DNA of 33,485 bases, from NCBI GenBank assembly GCA_012034075.1, contig JAAURD010000028.1, positions 1-33,485 on the forward strand. Direction: 5' to 3'. Below are positions 24,720 through 33,051 of this stretch, piece by piece. The translations under genes and the position numbers were made by a program. Numbering within the stretch: the first letter of the stretch is position 1; the number at the start of each line of letters is the position of its first letter. Below the pieces are notes generated by a model that did not search any database, was not told the origin of the DNA, and saw nothing but the letters and a program-made list of their open reading frames with translations. The DNA is from Chloroflexaceae bacterium. Its GTDB lineage: Bacteria; Chloroflexota; Chloroflexia; Chloroflexales; Chloroflexaceae.

Positions 24720-26144
24720 TTAGGGTTTATCTGGTTCGGTGCGACGCAGCACAAAATCACGAAAACCGATGCCGGCCCGTTCTACCCACAGTTCCTGGTC
24801 GTCCAATGGCTCGGCAATATAGCCCAGCGAGCCATCACCGTAGTGCCGAAGATAGATCAGCAGTGACAGACTGTCAGCGTGCTGTAAGGGTAAATCTGCC
24901 CCATGCACCTGATCGTTCTGTTGGAGCAAGTCCAGCACAAACCGTCGTACCCGTTCGCGGCTGACGCTACGGTTGATATGGTGGCGGGTGCGGGTACGGG
25001 CTGCCTCAACATCGATTTCGGAGAGCATCAGCGGTTCATCCAGATCGGGCACAAAGGGCAGGTGCGGACGAGCCGGTGGCGCCAGCGATTCCGTATCCAG
25101 CAAGGCCATCGCAAAAAGGTTGATCAGCGGGGCATCGTCTTCTTGCAGCCACAGGTCGGTATCATCGGTATCGTTGTTATTGAGCAGATGGCTGATAATC
25201 GTGTGGAGCTGCCCGCTGCTAGTGGTTTCGGCCATCAGATGCAGCTCAATAATACGCACGGCCGAGTCAACAAACTGGCTATGGCGGACATCAATTGCTT
25301 GCAGGGCGCGGTCCAGGCCCTCAAATTGCTCGCGGATGTAGCGTAGCTGCAACGTGATTTCGTGGATCGCGGTTTCGGTGGATCTGGCATGACCACTGGC
25401 ACGCATGCGCCGCGCCATCTCGTGGATCTGCTGCTCATCTTCGAGCTGGGTGAGCGCTTCGAGCACGCCCGGCCGAAAGCGTGATACATGGTCGGTGGTG
25501 CGCAGCTGATGATAGGCGCGGTCGAGGATCTCATTGCGATAGTTGAGAAAGAAATGCTTGAGAATAGCGCTGGTCTTCAGCTGGTTGAGCACCTGCTCGA
25601 TATGCAGACCAATGGTATGTTGCAGCTCTTTGAGGCCCTGCACCAGCGTCATGGTCTGGCGATAGGCCTCGGGCAAGCGAAAGTGTGCGGTGCCATCGTG
25701 AACGGCGGCTTGCAGCAAGTCGTGGATTGAGCAGATGAGACCGGGCAGCGATGGCGCCTGGTTGCTGCTAATCTCGTGCAGCACATTGAGCAGACGAAAG
25801 GCGTAATCGGGCAGAATATAGGTCTGGGTGAAATCGCTCTGGGTTTCGATACGCAGCCAGCCACAACGAGTGAGATAACGCAGCAGATTGCCGGCACGAG
25901 CATGCAGGTCATCGGCCTCATCGAGGCTCATACTTTCGCTCTGGTCGGGGTTGATGTCCCAGGTATACTGCTGGGTAGCGAGCAGGTCGGCCACCAGGTT
26001 CACCGCCAACTCACGCGAGAGGGGCTGTTGCTGACGCTGTGTTTCGGCGAAGAGGGTCAGCAGCACGCTGGCGTAGGTAGGGGCACCCTGGGCCACCAGC
26101 GGGTTAAACAGGGTGGCGGGCACAACATCAAACAGGTTTACCAT
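24720..26144 (-). CDS. jetA: Orphan Wadjet JetA (MukF/kleisin-like) family protein
   Basis: A 474-residue protein of the JetA family (DUF5716). It shows the family's opening, MVNLFDVVPATLFNPL, then a helical winged-helix region, LLRYLTRCGWLRIE, the typical LPDYAFRLLNVLHEIS, a long helical middle with LKHFFLNYRNEILDRAYH and RFRPGVLEAL, and IREQFEGLDRALQAIDVRHSQF. In Wadjet systems JetA is the kleisin-like subunit bridging the SMC-like JetC with JetB, while JetD cuts plasmid DNA. Here jetB, jetC and jetD are all missing; the next gene downstream is a separate unit 400 bases away. The start lies 18 bases after the tRNA-Ser(GCT) gene, so jetA is probably read through from the tRNA promoter. The ATG at 26144 fits the family; an upstream in-frame ATG would overlap the tRNA. 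Confidence 0.88.
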   Translation of the reverse strand: MVNLFDVVPATLFNPLVAQGAPTYASVLLTLFAETQRQQQPLSRELAVNLVADLLATQQYTWDINPDQSESMSLDEADDLHARAGNLLRYLTRCGWLRIETQSDFTQTYILPDYAFRLLNVLHEISSNQAPSLPGLICSIHDLLQAAVHDGTAHFRLPEAYRQTMTLVQGLKELQHTIGLHIEQVLNQLKTSAILKHFFLNYRNEILDRAYHQLRTTDHVSRFRPGVLEALTQLEDEQQIHEMARRMRASGHARSTETAIHEITLQLRYIREQFEGLDRALQAIDVRHSQFVDSAVRIIELHLMAETTSSGQLHTIISHLLNNNDTDDTDLWLQEDDAPLINLFAMALLDTESLAPPARPHLPFVPDLDEPLMLSEIDVEAARTRTRHHINRSVSRERVRRFVLDLLQQNDQVHGADLPLQHADSLSLLIYLRHYGDGSLGYIAEPLDDQELWVERAGIGFRDFVLRRTEPDKP

Positions 26145-26161
26145 GGGCGCTTGTGTGGTGG

Positions 26162-26245
26162 CGGGGAGGGTGGGATTCGAACCCACGAGGGGTTGCCCCT
26201 AGCGGTTTAGCAAACCGCCGCACTAGGCCTCTATGCGACCTCCCC
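26162..26245 (-). tRNA. tRNA-Ser (GCT)
   Basis: Class II tRNA of 84 bases. The acceptor GGGGAGG pairs with CCTCCCC; the anticodon arm GCGGT-TTGCTAA-ACCGC has anticodon GCT; the long variable arm is AGGGG-CAA-CCCCT; the T-arm is GTGGGTTCGAATCCCAC. CCA is not encoded. It reads into jetA. Confidence 0.95.
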
Positions 26246-26279
26246 ACGACAAATAAGCTAGCATATGATACTTTTTTGG

Positions 26280-26361
26280 CGGAGGAGGTGGGATTCGAAC
26301 CCACGAGGCTCGCGCCTGGTGGTTTCAAGACCACTGCCATCAACCACTCGGCCACTCCTCC
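26280..26361 (-). tRNA. tRNA-Ser (TGA), anticodon loop one base short
   Basis: Class II tRNA. The acceptor GGAGGAG pairs with CTCCTCC; the D-arm is GGCCGAGTGGTTGATGGC; the variable arm is AGGC-GCGA-GCCT; the T-arm is GTGGGTTCGAATCCCAC. The anticodon arm reads GTGGT-CTTGAA-ACCAC: the stem is perfect, but the loop has six bases in place of seven, as if one A after the TGA anticodon were missing (usual loop CTTGAAA). Confidence 0.9.
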
Positions 26362-26394
26362 CACACTGCGATAGCCACCAGCCATATGCAGTGG

Positions 26395-26467
<73 letters not shown>

Positions 26468-26483
26468 ACACGCTATCAGATCA

Positions 26484-26512
26484 ATAATACCACACTGAAC
26501 ACGAGATTGCAA
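26484..26512 (-). promoter_or_regulatory. Promoter of the tRNA-jetA unit
   Basis: On the minus strand TTGCAA (26507-26512), 17 bases, then TATTAT (26484-26489) preceded by TGG, an extended -10. The tRNA-Trp 5' end is 17 bases downstream. Confidence 0.7.
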
Positions 26513-26522
26513 CCAGCAAATT

Positions 26523-26547
26523 GGTCCGCTTTGAAGAAAAACGGACC
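26523..26547 (-). terminator. Weak hairpin after the peptidase gene
   Basis: GGTCCG (26523-26528) and CGGACC (26542-26547) form a 6-bp stem 23 bases past the stop of the minus-strand peptidase gene. The tail AATTTG is only weakly T-rich. Confidence 0.4.
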
Positions 26548-26569
26548 GTCACTGGTGCAACCTACCCGA

Positions 26570-27961
26570 TCATTCGGCACGCTGGCTGAGACGGGCAGCA
26601 ATAAACACCCCCGAGGCCAGAATGACTAGGATGACCAGGCAGCCGCTGGTGAGCAGGGCCAGCTCGGCCCACTGGGGCAGCGGCACACCCGGGATGAGCG
26701 ATGGCGCTGGCTCAGCGGTTGGCTCAGGCACGATTTCGGCCGGGGGAATATCGACCGTATCGGGTGGCGGCAAGATCGGCGCACCCGCAAAGCGGTCGGG
26801 CGGCGCGGCGACCGGGCCAAGGTCTTCGGGGAGCGGGGCGATCTCGGCGGCGCCAATGGATTCGCGCCATGCCGTATCTAGTTCATCCACCGAAAGGCCG
26901 ATGGTCTCTTCTAGCGCAGTGTCGGTGGGCATAGCTGCGCCAAAGTCGTTGACCAGCTCGCTCATTGCTTCGGGGCCATAGGTGTCGATCATGTACGCGA
27001 CCACGCTATGGCTCTGCGCATAGGAGAGGCGGGCCTGTTGGGGGTCAGCCGGAAAGTTGGCGGCCAGGGCCTCCAACGGAATGAGTTCGCCGCTGCTGGC
27101 CGCCTCGTTGACCATCAACGGAAATTCAGCATCAACAATACCCTGGTTATAGACGGCAAGCCCCTCGTTGAACCAGAGGGGCACCCCGCCATAGGGGTTG
27201 TCGGTGGCCTGATGCAACACTTGATGCGAGAGCTCGTGCGGTATCAGGCGCTCGATCTCGACGACATTGCCGGGTCTGATATGCCCCAGGATAAGCCCAA
27301 GAGCAGGCCATGCCTGTCCGCCAATCCATTCCGCCGAGTTGGATCGCAGAGCCGAGCGCATCGCATCGCTGGAGGCGTAGACATAGATTTTAATCGGGTC
27401 TTGCACCGTGGCGCCAATGTCTTGCTCAAGCTGCTGCAGCGACTGCTCGGTGACCTGCACCAGGGCATCGCCAAAGGTCTGGTCGCCCTCGTACCAATAG
27501 ATCGTCACCTGACCAAACGACCGTTCTTGCCAGTCAAAGCGGTCATCGTGGTAGGCAACCTGCTGGGGCGGCGTTTCCAGGCGGTTGCCGTTGGCATCCT
27601 CAATCATCCAGCGGTACGTAAGGTCAGCACCGGGCGGGAAGTAGTAAACCTGGGTATTGATCTCATGCTCAGTGTCGATGCGTTGGGCCGGGCTGATCTC
27701 AATGGGGATAATGGTCAGACCATCGAGGCGAGCGGCGCCATAGAGCAGCTCAACGCTGGTGATCGGCGCGGCGCTGCTTTCGGCGCTCAACGTAAAGCGC
27801 ATCTGGTCGGGAAAGCTCACCTGGGCTTCGCTCTGCAGCAGGGTGATCGCCGTTGGCTCAGTCTGGGCCTGGGCCGCGCCAGTCAGTCCCTGGCTGAGAG
27901 CAAGCAGCAGGCTAAGCAGCAGCACAATAGGCCATCTGGTGGTATGGGCGTTTCTGTTCAT
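26570..27961 (-). CDS. Membrane-anchored zinc metallopeptidase (peptidase MA-like)
   Basis: A 463-residue exported protein. The N-terminus is a signal peptide (MNRNAHTTRWPIVLLL to GAAQAQ). A beta-rich domain follows (about 30-150), then a gluzincin catalytic domain with HELSHQ (H242, E243, H246) and WFNEGLAVY, whose E266 would be the third zinc ligand. A Pro/Glu-rich stalk and a single C-terminal membrane segment (LALLTSGCLVILVILASGV) with a short basic tail anchor it, leaving the catalytic domain outside. The substrate is unknown. The ATG at 27961 has GAGGAG upstream. prfB ends 23 bases before this start on the same strand, so the two may form an operon. Confidence 0.9.
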   Translation of the reverse strand: MNRNAHTTRWPIVLLLSLLLALSQGLTGAAQAQTEPTAITLLQSEAQVSFPDQMRFTLSAESSAAPITSVELLYGAARLDGLTIIPIEISPAQRIDTEHEINTQVYYFPPGADLTYRWMIEDANGNRLETPPQQVAYHDDRFDWQERSFGQVTIYWYEGDQTFGDALVQVTEQSLQQLEQDIGATVQDPIKIYVYASSDAMRSALRSNSAEWIGGQAWPALGLILGHIRPGNVVEIERLIPHELSHQVLHQATDNPYGGVPLWFNEGLAVYNQGIVDAEFPLMVNEAASSGELIPLEALAANFPADPQQARLSYAQSHSVVAYMIDTYGPEAMSELVNDFGAAMPTDTALEETIGLSVDELDTAWRESIGAAEIAPLPEDLGPVAAPPDRFAGAPILPPPDTVDIPPAEIVPEPTAEPAPSLIPGVPLPQWAELALLTSGCLVILVILASGVFIAARLSQRAE

Positions 27962-27984
27962 GGTATATGCTCCTCTGGGATGTG

Positions 27985-29089
27985 CTATGAGACCTGGACC
28001 ATGTGCCATCTGAGATAGGATTCGATAAAGGGATCGAGGCTGCCATCAAGCACCGCGCGGACATCGCTGGTCTCTTCGTCGGTGCGATGATCTTTGACCA
28101 GGGTGTAGGGGTGCAGATAATAGGTGCGCATCTGGTTGCCGAAGTCGGCCTGGCGATATTCGCCGCGCAGTTTAAGCCGTTCCTCTTGCTGGCGCTGGAG
28201 TTCGCGCTCCAGCAGGCGGCCACGGAGCACACGAATAGCAGTCTCTTTGTTTTGCAGCTGCGAGCGTTCGTTTTGGCAGGTGACGACAATGCCGCTGGGC
28301 AGGTGGGTCAGCCGCACGGCCGAGTCGGTGGTGTTGACGCCCTGACCGCCATGGCCGGCGCTGCGAAAGACATCGATGCGCAGGTCATCGGTGTTGATCT
28401 CCACTTCGGGCGCGTCGTCCACTTCGGGCATAATCTCCACGCGGGCAAAGGATGTTTGCCGCGCATGCGCCGAGTTGAAGGGCGAGAGCCGAATGAGCCG
28501 GTGGACGCCAGCTTCGGAGCGCACATAGCCGTAGACATTGTGTCCCCGCAGTTCGAGCGTGGCGCTTTTGATGCCAGCTTCGTCACCGGGGCTTTCATCC
28601 ACAATGCTCACTTTGTAGTTGCGTGATTCGGCCCAGCGGGTGTACATACGCATCAGCATCGCGGCCCAGTCCTGGGCATCCGTGCCGCCGGTGCCCGCCT
28701 GAATCGAGAGAAAGGCATCACGATCATCGTAGGGGCCGTTGAGCATCATGCTGAGTTCGCGCTGGCGCAGCTCGCGCTGGGCTTGCTCAAGCTCGGCGGC
28801 AATGTCGTCGCGCACGGACTGGTCGTCTTCGGCTTCGGCCAGTTCGATCAGTTCCTCTAGGTTGGTGAGTTGCTGGTCGAGGCTGTCCCACTGCTCCACC
28901 TCTTGTTTGAGCTGGGTGAGCTTTTGCATCAGTCGCTGAGCTTCGCGCTGGTCGTTCCAGAGGTTGGGGTCGGCGGCGCGAGTTTCGAGTTGTTCGATCT
29001 GCTGCTGCTTGCTGGGCAGGTCAAAGATGCCCCCGGATAGCGATGGCAGCTTCGCGCAGTTGTTGGAGTGTGTCTTTGAGATCTTGCAT
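27985..29089 (-). CDS. prfB: Peptide chain release factor 2, with programmed +1 frameshift
   Basis: RF2 recognises UGA and UAA and triggers peptide release. The first 22 codons, from the ATG at 29089, read [22 protein letters not shown] and run into an in-frame TGA at 29021-29023. Directly before it is the classical frameshift site: CGGGGG as internal Shine-Dalgarno, then CAT CTT TGA C. A +1 shift at CTT continues with [13 protein letters not shown]. The rest is standard: [11 protein letters not shown]-type start ([15 protein letters not shown]), the SPF codon-recognition motif ([10 protein letters not shown]) and the catalytic GGQ (GHGGQGVN). The total is 367 residues. The frame-continuous start at 29097 gives a non-homologous N-terminus. 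AAGGA lies upstream of 29089. Confidence 0.96.
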
Positions 29090-29134
29090 TGGGTCATTTT
29101 CCTTCGTTTTGCTTGTTTGTTATTTGCTGATGTT

Positions 29135-29143
29135 ATTATACCA
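29135..29143 (-). promoter_or_regulatory. Promoter of prfB (extended -10)
   Basis: On the minus strand TGGTATAAT: a perfect TATAAT (29135-29140) with an upstream TG. The -35 region is poor. The start of prfB is about 45 bases downstream. Confidence 0.55.
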
Positions 29144-29154
29144 GAATTGGGGAG

Positions 29155-29350
29155 CGGTTGGAGCGCAAAGCGCAAGTTGCAGCGTTGCAGCGTTGCAGCG
29201 GTCTGAGCGCAAAGCGCAAAGCAGCCTGAGCGCAAAGTGGTAACCATCCACCATGTTGCTATGACATTGTTTGGAACTATTGTACCATGCATGGCAAACG
29301 GTGGGAGCGCAAAGCGACGATGCACCACGCCGGCACGGCGGCACGGAGAA
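29155..29350. repeat. Short-repeat cluster downstream of herA
   Basis: The word GAGCGCAAAG(C/T)G occurs four times (near 29161, 29204, 29228 and 29304), GTTGCAGC three times in tandem (29176-29199), and CACGGCGGCACGGAG once (near 29333). The words GAGCGCAAAGCG and CACGGCGGCACGGAG occur again at 32942-32982, on the other side of nurA-herA. Apart from these repeats, 29090-29429 holds no gene. Confidence 0.65.
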
Positions 29351-29429
29351 GCCAGCGCTGGTCGGTGAACACGGTTGAGAGTGTTGCACGGTTCGTTTGC
29401 TGCTGAAACACTTTTCGGCAACGATCCTG

Positions 29430-31684
29430 TTACTCTTTGGGCTTGGGACCGGCTTTAATGTAGGTCGTTGTTCCGCCATCTCGCTTGGGGCCAGAGAATG
29501 TGTACCATTGTTGCGGTCCGAGTGTGGTATTAAGCGCATCGGGTATCAAGTTATGGGCAATATTCTGGCGATCTTCAAATGTTTTCGGGAATTGATTGCT
29601 CAGGAAGCCAATCAGTTTACCCCAGAGGAGACCTCTTTCACTGTGGAGTTCATGGTGGAGGGCTGTTTCGTGGAGGAATGCTTCTATCGCTCGGTTGCGG
29701 TAGATGGTGAGTGGGTCGGGGGGTTCAGAGACCGGATTACCATCGGTGTCCAGGTTGTTGGTAAACGGGTCTTCTTCATCAAACATGGAGAGCGTGACCA
29801 CCTGGTTGTTGCTTTTTTGTACTGGTGCGTTGGTGCGTTTCGCTACGTTCTGTTGTCCATTGGTCGTAATTGGCAGGGTTTCTGGTTGTATCGGTTCGGG
29901 AATGTGCAAGATCTGGTTCTGAATCGCCTGCTGGAGTGGCTCATCATATTCTTGTTTGAGCTGCGTAGCATAGGTTTGAACGGCAGGTTGATGGTACTGT
30001 GGATCAAGTGCCTGATACATCAGTTCAAATGAGAGTGCCCGCAGAGCGATGGGGTACGGTTTCCCGCCAACCGAACTCCAGAAGACACCCTGACCAGGGA
30101 TAGGTTCGTTGAGCAATGCACTCAGCAAATCTTCGCTAAAATGGGCATTGGCTTTGCGTACATTGGTCAAATCGACCGCAGAGAGCAGGTGAAAGATAAA
30201 CCAGTTATCGCCCTGACTGAGAATATCCACGGGGATGCTGCCCGGTTGCTGGGTAATCAGCAGGGCACCGAGGTCGTACTTGCGACCTTCTTTCACCCAG
30301 GCGATATAGGGTTCGGCCGCGGTGGCTTTTTCGTTGAGAACGGATTGGGCTTCTTCAACAACCGCAATCGTAGGAATGGTTTTGGGTTCGGCGGCGGTAA
30401 ATTCGTGCTGATTGTGGTTAAATATCTTGCGCAGAATCAGCGCCGAGAGGATCAGCGATTGTCGGCCATGCATTTGAGAGATGTCAACAATACATAATTT
30501 GCCGTTCCTCAGCGCCTGTAACAATTTGTCTATCAGCAAGCTGCTGCGGCTATGAATATCCTTGACAATACGGGTCATATTAGAGCGTGCGGCGTAGGCT
30601 TCGACCTCCTGGCGTTGTTCATCCAGATTGAGGATCCGGCAGATAGCTTCTATAGATGCCTGATTGCCATGTTGATCGATGATATTGACGAGTTCTTCCC
30701 ACTGTTTAGGGGGTAATCCTTTGAGTTTGTGGATATTTTGCTGGTTTTGTTGTTCTGGTGGTGTAGCAATACCAATAACATCTACCGCTCTAAGCCGCCG
30801 AATATCGAGCCGAATGCCATCGGCAACAAAGGATTGATAGAAGGCGCTGGGCGCTTTACGCGGGGTAAAGACGACGAGTTGATCCCGCAAAGCCGGCACA
30901 TCACAGAGACCAGGCCGGCCCTTATCATCGGCCAGAAGTATTCACCGTCCGGGTCGAAAATGATAGTACCGACGGGGACCTGTTTGTTACCGCGTTTGGT
31001 GACAGTCGGGGTGGTTTCATACAGTTTGCTGAAGAGCAGCTTATTGAGGTTTGATTTGCCAAACCCGGCGCGTGCAAAGATAAACGAGCGTCGGGCAACG
31101 AGGCTCGTGACTGGAAAACGGATAAGGATTTCTGGTTCTTTCATCTGCATCCAGGTTTCGATCTGAATCTTCTTGCTTCTATATGCGTATATATACTCTC
31201 CCAGAGCAAAATGGCCAATTTCGGCGCCATCTCCATGGTGGCCGGTTATTTCTTGCAGGACGCTGCCAGAGGGGAACGCGACTGCACTGCCCACATGGGG
31301 AAGTCGGCGGTGTGATGCTACAAATGTCAAACATTGGCCTTGTTTGCGCAGAACACCCAGCACACGGATGTTGACGCGGTATTTGAGATATTGTTCGCGC
31401 AGGTCTTCGGGGATAGCACGTCCTTCGCGGACGGCGCGGATGTTAAATGCTTCACCCTGGGTAGATGAAAGCTTGCCTTCGGAAGCAAAAGAAGTAATGC
31501 GACCGAGGACGGCTTCTTCGGGGGTTTCCAACTGAACCAGGAGAAACTGACCGTGCATGGGGATGCTTTGAAAATCATTGCGGTAAGGCAGCACCAGATC
31601 GGCATGAAATTCGAGTCCCCCCTCACGGAAGCCACGAAAGACACCGATGATCTGATCAGGTGGAAAGAGATCGATGTCGGGCAT
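29430..31684 (-). pseudogene. herA: HerA-like hexameric ATPase/translocase, interrupted by a frameshift
   Basis: HerA forms a hexameric DNA pump that works with NurA nuclease in DNA end processing. The 5' part (31684 to about 30930) has the N-terminal beta-barrel, the Walker A loop ARAGFGKSN and IIFDPDGEYFW. The frame then shifts: reading one base back at about 30930 continues PDDKGRPGLCDVPALRDQLVVF, and the 3' part (to 29430) carries Walker B-like IAVVEEAQSVLNEK, LLITQQPGSIP and NWFIFHL. Joined, they give about 750 residues with all ATPase motifs in order. One missing base explains the break; either a recent inactivating mutation or a sequencing error is possible. No canonical slippery heptamer is present, so programmed shifting is unlikely. 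The start is 15 bases after nurA. Confidence 0.88.
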
Positions 31685-31699
31685 ACCTGTTTGCTCCTT

Positions 31700-32821
31700 T
31701 CAGTAACGCTGTCGCGATGGGTCCGCATCTTGCAGGCGGAAGGTATCGAGTACCGGAGCTTCGTGGCCCAATGTGTCGCGAATGCCTTCAAAGATATGGT
31801 CTTGCAGCATATCCAGGTCAAAGTCAATCAATGCCGCATGTTCGTGGGCCTGCTGCAAACATTGGGGATAAAACGGTACGGGAAAGCCGTTGATCGCATC
31901 TGCCAGCAGGTAGCCCAGAACAATCTGCGCATCTGCAACCTGGGGCAGGTAGATATCCACCGGCCAGATGGGATCGCGTGGTCCGCTGCCAAATTTGACA
32001 AAGAACATTTTGCCACCGAGGAAGGGGCCGGTCTGTTCGTTGCCAAAGGGCCATTTTGTATCGATGTAGGCTTTCTTTTCGATGTCCAGAGGTATGTCGA
32101 CGTAGGCCGGGTAGTTAGTCACCAGAATATGCTCCAGGGCCATAGCGAGACGATAGCGGGTCAGGGCCTGGCTGTGTTTGGCAATCCCCACGAGATAAAC
32201 TTTGCGTCGTTGTTTTCTGTGCCGTTCGATCCCTTCGTTCAGGCCATCGAGGTATCTTGCAAACAGGCCATCGGCAAACTGCTTGCTGCGCAGCAGGCCG
32301 TCAAAAACGATCAGCGTGTCGCTACCAAAATCTTTTTCGCGAATAAGCGAGAAGAGGGTCGCCCATTCGACCATTTCGCGGTAACTTTGCACCCAGGATG
32401 CACTGATTGTGTCTGTATTATTGGTCGTGCGGATCATCTGGCTGAGATGGGCGAGATGGCGCACGCCGAGATAGGCCATCATTTTGCCCAGCGCGGTGCG
32501 CGGTGTGCCATCAGCAGCCCATTGTTTTTCGCTCAGTTGTGTGATGTTGGTGGTAGGTGTGATCGCTTCCAGGCAATATTCGTTGTTGCTTGAGTCAACC
32601 ACGCGGATAAGCTGCACCAGGAACGGGTCGAATTGGAGTTTGTTATTGCCGCCATCGGTAGCAACCAGCGAGATAGAAGTGCTGGTACGTGGTTGGATAC
32701 TTCGAACACCACTTTTTAAAGGGCGAATTTCGGCACGGATCTGTTCCAAGAGACCACGATCTTCTCTAATGCGTTCGGTGATCTCTTGCTGGAGTGTTTG
32801 ATAACTCTGTAGTTCTATCAT
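31700..32821 (-). CDS. nurA: NurA-domain nuclease
   Basis: NurA is a Mn-dependent 5'-3' exonuclease/endonuclease that acts with HerA. The 373-residue product has the family's signature: VATDGGNNKL with the first metal-binding Asp, TLIVFDGLLRS with the second, VYLVGIAKHSQAL with a conserved Lys, and the C-terminal QIVLGYLLADAINGFPVPFYPQCLQQAHEHAAL with Asp and His. It is the first gene of a two-gene operon, with herA 15 bases downstream. The ATG at 32821 is chosen by family length; the frame is open to 32899 but lacks homology there. An extended -10 promoter is upstream. Confidence 0.9.
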   Translation of the reverse strand: MIELQSYQTLQQEITERIREDRGLLEQIRAEIRPLKSGVRSIQPRTSTSISLVATDGGNNKLQFDPFLVQLIRVVDSSNNEYCLEAITPTTNITQLSEKQWAADGTPRTALGKMMAYLGVRHLAHLSQMIRTTNNTDTISASWVQSYREMVEWATLFSLIREKDFGSDTLIVFDGLLRSKQFADGLFARYLDGLNEGIERHRKQRRKVYLVGIAKHSQALTRYRLAMALEHILVTNYPAYVDIPLDIEKKAYIDTKWPFGNEQTGPFLGGKMFFVKFGSGPRDPIWPVDIYLPQVADAQIVLGYLLADAINGFPVPFYPQCLQQAHEHAALIDFDLDMLQDHIFEGIRDTLGHEAPVLDTFRLQDADPSRQRY

Positions 32822-32897
32822 AGGCCCCACGCCTTCTTTGCTTCGTTGCGCTATTGCCCGCTTGCTGCCTGTGAAGCAGGTTTTGCTTCTTGCGCTC

Positions 32898-32906
32898 ATT
32901 ATACCA
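32898..32906 (-). promoter_or_regulatory. Promoter of nurA-herA (extended -10)
   Basis: On the minus strand TGGTATAAT, identical to the prfB extended -10, lies about 75 bases before the nurA start. A weak CTGCCA could be the -35 box at 17 bases. Confidence 0.5.
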
Positions 32907-32941
32907 CTTTATGCTGGTTTTGGCAGGCTGCTCTCACTGCA

Positions 32942-32982
32942 CACGGCGGCACGGAGCAGTGAGAGCAGCCTGAGCGCAAAGC
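32942..32982. repeat. Short repeats upstream of nurA
   Basis: CACGGCGGCACGGAG (near 32942) and GCAGCCTGAGCGCAAAGCG (near 32964) match words found at 29155-29350, about 3.7 kb away on the other side of nurA-herA. Confidence 0.6.
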
Positions 32983-33051
32983 GGAACATGTGCAGCGTGA
33001 GACGTTCAATGTTTGTGGTTAAAACATGCAAAAATGTGATACAGGTGAATG

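Noticed and set aside
26145-26186. Earlier start of jetA
   Set aside because: It would overlap the tRNA-Ser gene and adds residues not seen in the family.
29095-29421. N-terminal extension of RF2 in the frame-continuous reading
   Set aside because: The extension runs through intergenic repeats and has no RF2 homology. The frameshift reading gives a perfect RF2 N-terminus.
30782-30926. Tail of the first herA frame and separate start of the second at 30899
   Set aside because: The tail beyond the frameshift has no homology, and the GTG at 30899 lies inside the conserved HerA region, so they are parts of one gene.
30920-30945. Programmed -1 frameshift in herA
   Set aside because: The sequence at the junction (TTCTGGCCGATGAT) has no slippery heptamer and no evident stimulatory hairpin. 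A one-base deletion or sequencing error is simpler.
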